Positions 57,422 to 64,000 of a DNA stretch of 64,000 bases are shown one piece after another (positions within the stretch are counted from its first letter, which is position 1; each line of letters starts with the position of its first letter). The notes beneath the pieces were generated by a model. That model was not told the origin of the DNA and made no database searches. It saw nothing but the letters and a program-made list of their open reading frames with translations. Where the stretch lies: NCBI RefSeq assembly GCF_010093535.1, contig NW_022985162.1:1648387-1712386 (forward strand). The letters are read 5' to 3'. A program made the translations under genes and the position numbers. This stretch comes from Lindgomyces ingoldianus. Lineage: Eukaryota > Ascomycota > Dothideomycetes > Pleosporales > Lindgomycetaceae.

Positions 57422-58468
57422 GTCCCCTGCTACATTCCAAAGATAGTCAGCAAGAGGAGTTAGAACAAAAGAGAGGCTTAAAGTTCGAGAACTGGTACGC
57501 ACTGATTTGCGCAGAGAGAGCGCTTCCTCAGCAGCAGCTGTATTTCGGGTTAGTCGAGTTAGGGGAATTGAAGTTTGGCCACGAAAGGAGAGGGAAGAGC
57601 GCCCATATATCCCCCCCTCGCCTTTCTTCAGGTATCGCCCAAAAAACGAATGATCCTAAGGATCGCAATGCAATGCTCTTCTCCTCTTCACCACAAAAGT
57701 TTCATAGTATCGATGATGCCCGCTCGCTCTCACTTCGTGGCAAAGAGGCGAGAGAAGGCCTTTCTGTAGTGACACGTGGAATTTCCTGTAATAACATCAA
57801 ATAAAGGAGCTCACGGCGTGAACGAAATCGCCATGGTAAAAGTTTGTAGGCAAAGAGATGAAATTGATGACTCCTTGTGTGCGCATTAAGGTAAGCATTT
57901 GTTCCCCCGGCGGAAACGAAGCAAGGCTGGGTGGTCGTTGATCCCAACCACCGCATTATGTAAGGGAGGAAATTTTTCCTGTATAATGATATTTTGGCTG
58001 TTGAATAACCAAGCGATTAAATCAGCGAAGAAACGAAGGAGTTGGAGTAGGAAGCAGCTTACGTAGATGATGTGAATGTTGAAGTAGGCAGACCTAATCA
58101 GTTTATTGTGGGCTGTGAACATTCAATTCCCAATCCGGTAAGAGTAGTTATCCGGATGATTCATGGCCCGTAGCGTTGAACAGATGAGATGGTGGAAGAA
58201 GTGAAATGGACAATGACGATCGCAAGAGTGTACTCTTGGACAACGGATTTTAAAAGGGCGTACCCAAGTAGAGTCTTTGTGCACATACAAGACGCTGCAC
58301 GCCCAACCTTCGCAACAACAACGAGCAAGGTCTTTTGGCATCAAACATCTATTCCATATACATTTGATTGTTAGAGCAGCTACTCCAAATCCATATTTTA
58401 TGTATAAAATCCCCTGACCTAAAGTATAATACCTCGTGCGCCCTAAATAAAAATCATTCCGTAACTCG
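57422..58468. other. Intergenic
   Basis: This 1.05-kb stretch lies upstream of DIM-2 and downstream of the DUF3431 gene stop. No supported coding, RNA or repeat. Confidence 0.5.
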
Positions 58469-59775
58469 TTAATCCCCTTTAGGAGCATAATCCCAAATAT
58501 GACTCGAATCCCAACTCTCCGTCTCTTCCAGCCTCTGCTTAGGGTCCTTCCCTCTCTCAAATGCCTCGTTCCTCGTAACCTCCATTTCCCGATCCATCTT
58601 TTCAACCTGAATCTGCAGCTCCGCCATCCTCGCTATGTCCTTCTCGCTGGGCTGGTACGTCTTGCCTTCTTCCTTAGCTTGTTCTTTCTTCTTCTCGTAG
58701 CTGTCCAGCTCCTCGAACAGTTTATTTCGCTCATCCATCTTGTTGAAGTATTTTGTGAAGTTATCCCGGCCGCCAAAGCAGATTCCGTACCCATCGCAAT
58801 AGCACGTGTTCATTGCCGGACAGTAGACCTCGTGACCAGTGAATATGTAGTGCCATATGTATTCGAAGATCCGCCCTGAGAACTGATCGTCCATGGTCGT
58901 CTCAATCAACCACCTCCGGTAATGCTGGAACCTCGCTAGCGGAACCTGTTGTATCCTCTCCCTGCTAACCGCAAACTGCGCGCAGCAGATGCCAGATATC
59001 GAAGCCGGTATTGGTGCTCCAGGGTGTATCTCCTCCCAAATGTTGCGCCGCCAGTAAATCTCCTCGGGCTTCTTGAAGAAGTCGAAGTCGCCGCCTGGCC
59101 GATCCATGTGGATCCAATCTGGGCAGCCTGGCTCGTGATGGCATCGAACATTCATGTATCCTAGGCGGGCGACACGGTCGTGGTTTAGGCGCTTGATGAT
59201 CTGGACAGAGTCGAGGCCCATGATCATGTTGTTGTGCCAGGCGTGGCGGTGGGCGTGCATAAAGAGGACTGTGTCTGGAAGGTCGTCGTAGTGATCGATG
59301 ATGTAGGTAAGATAGACCTGAAGGGCACACTCTGTTAACCCTGTCCGAGTCGTGTGCCTGTGGGGAACGTGCTAGGGAGACAGCTGTTGGGCATTGCCCG
59401 TTGACCACCTACCATGGCTTCTCGACCCTTGTTCTTTGGGACCTTGTTTACCGCATTGGGCTTATCCACTTCATAAACAACCAACTGTATCTCTGGTATC
59501 TCCCGCTGCATCCATGCCAGGTCCTCCTTCTCTGTCTTGGGTACAACAAGAGCGATGGTGTAATTCGAACCGAGGGGCTTTGGCGTACCCTCTGCGAACT
59601 TTAAGGGGATGCTGAAGTCTAACGCATTCCCGCTGAAGGCCTTTGGCGGCGGTCTCGGGTCAGTCTTCAGACCTGGGGCCGTAGGCTTCTCGACAAGTCG
59701 GAGGTACCACCATCCCAGGCAGAGTATGAGCAGGATGGTAATCAGGGACACGAGGCGTGGAGGGCCAGCGAGCAT
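58469..59775 (-). CDS. DUF3431 protein, glycosyltransferase-like type II membrane protein
   Basis: Fungal DUF3431 (PF11913) proteins are short type II membrane proteins that look like Golgi glycosyltransferases; no reaction is established. Two exons (59775-59413 and 59317-58469) give 403 aa across a GTAGGT-TTCAG intron (GREAM-VYLTYIIDHYDDLP). A single membrane anchor lies near residues 9-26 (VSLITILLILCLGWWYL). Family landmarks: IDHYDDLPDTVLFMHAHRH, GYMNVRCHHEPGCPDW, GICCAQFAVSRERI, WLIETTMDDQFSGRIFEY and CYCDGYGICFGG. The C-terminus is a charged coiled-coil tail (EELDSYEKKKEQAKEEG). It looks intact. Confidence 0.92.
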
Positions 59776-60402
59776 GGTTGTGTAGTTGAGGTTTTTTGTG
59801 GACCTCTCACCTCGACGTTTCAGATATGGTATGCGGTATAATCATGATCAATTCGCGAAGGAAGAGGGGGAAGGTCAACTCCGTTGAGTGCCTGTACCGT
59901 GAATGAGTGGTGTTGGCCTTGCGACTCAACGCGCCCGGAACAAAGACACCGCGCGGTGGTTGATCCCTGTTGTCCAGGTTTCAAAATTGGTAGCTGCTAG
60001 GAATCAACCTTAAATTGCCCTGAACATCGTCAAAAGCGTATATGCCTCCAAACTTCACGGGATGCATGAGAGCTTTTGCAGACAAATTATGGGCCGACTT
60101 CCCTTCCCACAACCAGGGTTACGCAGTGCAGATTGGATTAAATTATTGACAACAAACCGTTCAGAGGCGAACGCTAGCACCGCATCCATCTACCTTGGCG
60201 AAGCTTAATCGACCCGATCTGATGCCCTTCAAAGATCGAGAAGTCGATATGAGTCTGTTCATTTGTACAGATACGGTCTACTTTCATGTTTGCCTCCAGA
60301 AACATGCTTTCAAATCCATTTTCCGCTAGGTTTAGTCCCAACGCAGTTATACCAATTTTCCCTCGTGTTAGGCTCTAGGAACGCGACGGTGCGCACCGAT
60401 TT
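59776..60402. other. Intergenic
   Basis: This 627-bp stretch includes the DUF3431 promoter and the 3' end of the F-box gene. No coding signal. Confidence 0.45.
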
Positions 60403-62056
60403 TCACGATCCGGCCTGGACCTTTAACAACTCTGCGTACCCCTGTGCCTTCGTCCACATTGAATATGGACCCTGCGGGTTGTGAATGTACGCCGGTACGG
60501 CCAAATGCACCATCTTCATTCCCTGTTAAACCCATCAGTACGAGCCAACGGTGAGAAGAGGATGCATGGCTTACATCAAAATACGCCTTGACCATCCTCA
60601 CTTCGCTCCCCTGTCCTAATCTCACAACTTTGTATTTGAGTTCAGATGCTTGATCCCCTACTAAGTGGGATCCGTTTGCAGAGAGCGCATGAATACCTCT
60701 TTCGCCTACTGCAACCCGGAACCCGTATAGTCCGCCTTCGGTATCCAGTGTTACTTCTCTATCGCAAAGTACGTACCCAATTGAGCTTTCGGTACCGTCA
60801 ACAAAGCAGAATCGAAGCCCCGTGACGTAAGTCGTGTCATAGAAGGGCAGTACTGACACTTTGACAACGGTAATCTGGGGAAGAAGAGAGACTGATCGTT
60901 TGAATAAGGGCCTGCAACCAAAGTGGAACGGAAGTGTAAAACCATCTAGTAGTTCTCCATGAGCACAATCCCATCTGCATGTATCCTCTGTATCAAGCTC
61001 CGGCTGCCAGGGTGTGGCAAACTGCTTGCCAGCTGGCTCCACACTCCCTACAAATTCCTGATGAAGGGCGAAAGATTGCAAAGCATCTGATAAAGGTTTG
61101 ACTAGCCCCCAGACTCGTCTTCGGTTCGCGAGCGCTAGGGAACAGTTTTCGCTCTTGGTCGCCTTATACACCACTCTGGCGTCCGAGAAAAGAGAGTTGG
61201 TGAGAAGGCGTTTCTTGAAAAGAAGCGGTTCAACTAGGAAGTCACCTTCATTCCCTGGTGAAAATCGGGACCTCCAAAATGCTTGGCCGAGCGGGATGTC
61301 TGCAAGTACTCTGGAGGCAATCCGGGCATGTAGGACATCTCTTGAGGGCAAGTATGATAGAACAAGCTCCAGAAGCTCCACAGGAAGTGTCTCGAAGCAT
61401 TCGTTAGAAGCATGGCGAGTAGACGTAACTTTTGGAAAGAGTTGAACCGTGTCGAAGTGACTCAATGTGTGGAACTGGAGGAGAGTCCGCACAAATGAGT
61501 CATCAAGAAGAGGATCCTTGTGGTATATCGACGTACCTGGGGGATGGCAAGATTCTAGTCGTGGATGTATGCTGCGGACGTGGGGATCAGGGCTGAGGAA
61601 GAGCCCCCCGTAGGTATGTCCCCAGTTCACAAGACCGTGACTAGCCAAAACGCCAAAGGATCGCAAGTATAGGTTTAAGGTCTGGATGTTGATTGGAGTG
61701 AGATGACAAGCGTATTGAAGCAGCTTATAGCAAGAGTCGTGAAAGAAAAACCCTGTCGTATAGGTTGCCGGATGAAGTGAGCCATCTGCTAGGATTGATG
61801 GTTCTATGCTATCGAATTGGACGTTCTTCGACTCGATAAAATCCTCATCATAATAGTTATCGTCGCTTGACCGGGGGGCACGGACAGTATCAAAAGGGTC
61901 GTCCATGTGTCCGACGCCTGAGAGGGAAGGACTAAACCAATTGCGCTCCTCAATGAAGAGAGCTCGGACTTTGTTGACCCATTTTCCTTCCGTAAATCCA
62001 TCTTGGTCGAATGAATAGCCACCTAGCGTGCAACCGCATATATTGCACGCGAACAT
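60403..62056 (-). CDS. F-box protein with N-terminal Cys motif
   Basis: Probable substrate receptor of an SCF ubiquitin ligase. The frame from 62056 begins MFACNICGCTLGGYSF, a small Cys motif common in large fungal F-box families. The F-box is at about residues 220-255 (FETLPVELLELVLSYLPSRD). Downstream is a beta-rich region (VVKVSVLPFYDTTYVTGLRF, GIHALSANGSHLVGDQ) likely to bind the target. A standard intron (60574-60523; GTAAGC donor, CTGAT branch, ACAG acceptor) fits after VKAYFD and gives 533 aa ending at 60403. Without splicing the frame reads on to 60368 and gives 562 aa. I favour the spliced form because the site is strong and the unspliced tail is Arg/Gly-rich. The gene lies at the edge of a repeat island but is not degraded. 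Confidence 0.85.
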
Positions 62057-62661
62057 TTAGGAATGTCGAGAAAAGGAACGAAGAAAAGCCCGTGGACGGC
62101 GTGTAGTTGAACTTATCTCAGCTGGCTCAGACGTGGTGAGGAGAGAACCGAGGACGCACAAACCACCATGCATATTGCTACTCCAAATAGAGTATAGCCT
62201 AGGGGTTAGCAGTTTCTGACCCCTGTTAGTAGCGTTTCTCTCCTTAGCTGTCTAAGGGACTTTTGTGATTTTTTCTATAAATAGACCTATTTTAAGAGCA
62301 TTATAATAGAATTAGATTTATAATATCTCTACTACTATATGTCTAAATAGGCTTAGAATTTAATAAAATGTAAAGACAAGCTGTAGCTATAAAATAGTAT
62401 ATTTTTTACTAAATTCTAACTATTATTAGTAGAGAAAAATCTAAACACGCGCAGAACTTTAACCTATCTATACCCTAATTTTAGATTAATAGTATCACCC
62501 TCCTAACTAAAACTTAACAACTAGTAGACTAAATTCCCTAGGATTTTATAGGATTCCTAACAGAGCTAGTGTAAGACAGCTTCTAGATCTTTAGAGTCTT
62601 AAGACAACAGCTAGTTAAGCTGCAGCCATAAAAGCAATTGCAATGTCCCTAGCCTACTATC
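62057..62661. repeat. AT-rich RIP-like repeat DNA
   Basis: Composition shifts to strongly AT-rich from about 62.2 kb. The segment at about 62510-62625 recurs at 63574-63675 and 63981-64000. No ORF survives. Confidence 0.65.
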
Positions 62662-63568
62662 TGTAACGATTCTCATGAATCGTTCCATCTCGGGTCGCCC
62701 GGAACCTATCCGAAGGGTCCCCGTATCGGCTCCGACCCTGACTCGATTCTCATGAATCGTCTCCATCTCAGGTCACCCGGAACCTATCCGAAGGGACCAC
62801 GTATTGGCCCCGACTCTGCCCTGCCCCCTGCTGTACCCCTATTCCCTCATGTATTTAGTCGCACCTCGCCCCCGTAGCTAGCTCGGTAGTTTTCTGATAT
62901 CCTTTCGTACAAGGCCTATAGGTGTCAATGGCATTCCCAGGTTCCGAGTCCCCACGCACTCCCATATGCCTCTGAGTGGATTCCCACCGCATTCGGACCC
63001 ATTGTCTTGCCTGTGCCGTTACAGGAACCTATCCGAAGGGTCCCCGTATCGGCCCCGACCATGACTCGACCCAGTCCCCCGCAGTTACCCCTATTCCCCA
63101 AGTATTTAGTCGCACCTCTCCTCTTAGCTAGCTCGGTAGTTTTCTGATATCCTTCGTACAAGGCCTATAGGTGTCAATGGGATTCCCAGGTCATTGAGTC
63201 CCCACGCACTCCCTGTAACGGCGCAGGCAAGACAATGGGTCCGAATGCGGAGGGAATCCACTCAGAGGCATATGGGAGTGCGTGGGGACTCTGAACCTGG
63301 GAATGCCATTGACACCTATAGGCCTTGTACGAAAGGATATCAGAAAACTACCGAGCTAGCTACGGGAGCGAGGTGCGACTAAATACATGAGGGAATAGGG
63401 GTAACTGCGGGGGACTGGGTCGAGTCATGGTCGGGGCCGATACGGGGACCCTTCGGATAGGATCCGAGCGACCCGAGATGGAACGATTCGTAGAATCGTT
63501 ACACTCCCATATCCCTCTGAGTGGATTCCTACCGCATTCGGACCCATTGTCTTGCCTGTGCCGTTACA
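62662..63568 (-). mobile_element. Rearranged LTR insertion (tandem copies, minus orientation)
   Basis: Bounded by TGTAACG at the left and CGTTACA at the right, with perfect 5-bp duplications CTATC (62657-62661 and 63569-63573). Inside are one long LTR copy (62662-63023) that carries a tandem duplication of about 77 bp with the CGATTCTCATGAATCG palindrome, and a second copy from 63024 lacking its first roughly 40 bp. The second copy is split by a plus-strand LTR at 63214-63503. No internal retrotransposon sequence remains. Confidence 0.85.
63214..63503 (+). mobile_element. Solo LTR nested inside another LTR, 290 bp
   Basis: Starts TGTAACGG, ends CGTTACA, with perfect 5-bp duplications CTCCC (63209-63213 and 63504-63508). 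The flanking sequences are the two halves of a minus-orientation LTR, so this insertion is younger than its host element. Confidence 0.9.
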
Positions 63569-63573
63569 CTATC

Positions 63574-63675
63574 TAGCTTAATAACTAGCAGCCTAGATCT
63601 CCTAAAATTTTGCAAGCTCCCTAATAGAACTAGTCTAAGACAGCTTCTAGATCTTTAGAGTTCTTAGACAGCAGC
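63574..63675. repeat. AT-rich repeat, second copy
   Basis: Matches about 62510-62625 with scattered transitions (shared core AGACAGCTTCTAGATCTTTA). Its right end continues at 63981 after the LTR insertion. Confidence 0.8.
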
Positions 63676-63980
63676 TGTAACGGCACAGGCAAGACAATGG
63701 GTCCGAATGCGGTAGGAATCCACTCAGAGGGATATGGGAGTGCGTGGGAACTCAATGACCTGGGAATTCCATTGACACCTATAGGCCTTGTACGAAGGAT
63801 ATCAGAAAACTACCGAGCTAGCTAAGTGGAGAGGTGCGACTAAATACATGGGGAATAGGGGTAACAGCAGGGGGCAGGGCAGAGTCGGGGCCAGGTCGAG
63901 TCAGGGTCGGGGCCGATACGGGGACCCTTCGGATAGGTTCCGGGCGACCCGAGATGGAACGATTCATGAGAATCGTTACA
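63676..63980 (+). mobile_element. Solo LTR, 305 bp
   Basis: TGTAACGG...CGTTACA with 5-bp flanks GCAGC (left) and ACAGC (right), one mismatch. The unoccupied version of this target is preserved at about 62600-62625, which confirms the element boundaries. Confidence 0.9.
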
Positions 63981-64000
63981 ACAGCTAGTTAAGCTGCAGA

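Noticed and set aside
1..64000. CRISPR arrays, bacterial operons, telomeric repeats and rRNA
   Set aside because: None seen; gene structure is wholly eukaryotic and only one tRNA is recognised.

Overview
The window is filamentous ascomycete (Pezizomycotina) DNA, most plausibly Dothideomycetes-like, although the class cannot be fixed from sequence alone. The evidence is short introns of about 45-60 nt with GTANGT donors and CTAAC/CTGAC branch sites, a DIM-2 type cytosine methyltransferase, fungal NACHT/WD40 STAND genes, DUF3431 and fungal CorA-like families, and C-to-T style nonsense decay like that left by repeat-induced point mutation (RIP).

Layout. 0-3.5 kb: the 5' part of a coiled-coil gene, OST3 and a small-molecule O-methyltransferase. 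3.7-8.3 kb: a graveyard of four decayed genes (URC4/DUF1688, a NACHT fragment, a Lys-rich protein and VPS18). Their stop codons sit where Trp, Gln or Arg is expected. 9.1-19.4 kb: an accessory island with two paralogous protein kinases that share a roughly 250-residue N-terminal region, two tiny multi-exon genes (85 and 66 aa) and a CorA-like membrane protein. 19.6-22 kb: an AT-rich RIP-like island with a solo LTR. 22.1-24.8 kb: a broken NACHT-WD40 STAND gene whose P-loop Lys is replaced by Met. 24.8-29.8 kb: a gene desert with one tRNA-Ala(AGC).

29.8-62.1 kb is mostly housekeeping: a conserved disordered protein, a VPS62-like protein, a TFIIIC tau55-type subunit, a second disordered protein, a mitochondrial Prx5-type peroxiredoxin head-to-head with SKN7, GCD6 (eIF2B epsilon), an Ariadne RBR ubiquitin ligase, URA4 (dihydroorotase), DIM-2, a DUF3431 glycosyltransferase-like protein and an F-box protein. 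62.1-64 kb returns to an AT-rich repeat island with nested solo LTRs of the same family as at 21.2 kb.

How it fits together. Core gene space (O-glycan/N-glycan, translation, pyrimidine and stress genes) alternates with AT-rich, RIP-like islands. The methyltransferase gene DIM-2 lies in the same window as many apparent RIP victims. The solo LTR family is well supported: every copy begins TG, ends CA and is flanked by 5-bp direct duplications. Exon coordinates were worked out by hand from splice signals and protein continuity; joints that remain doubtful are marked.
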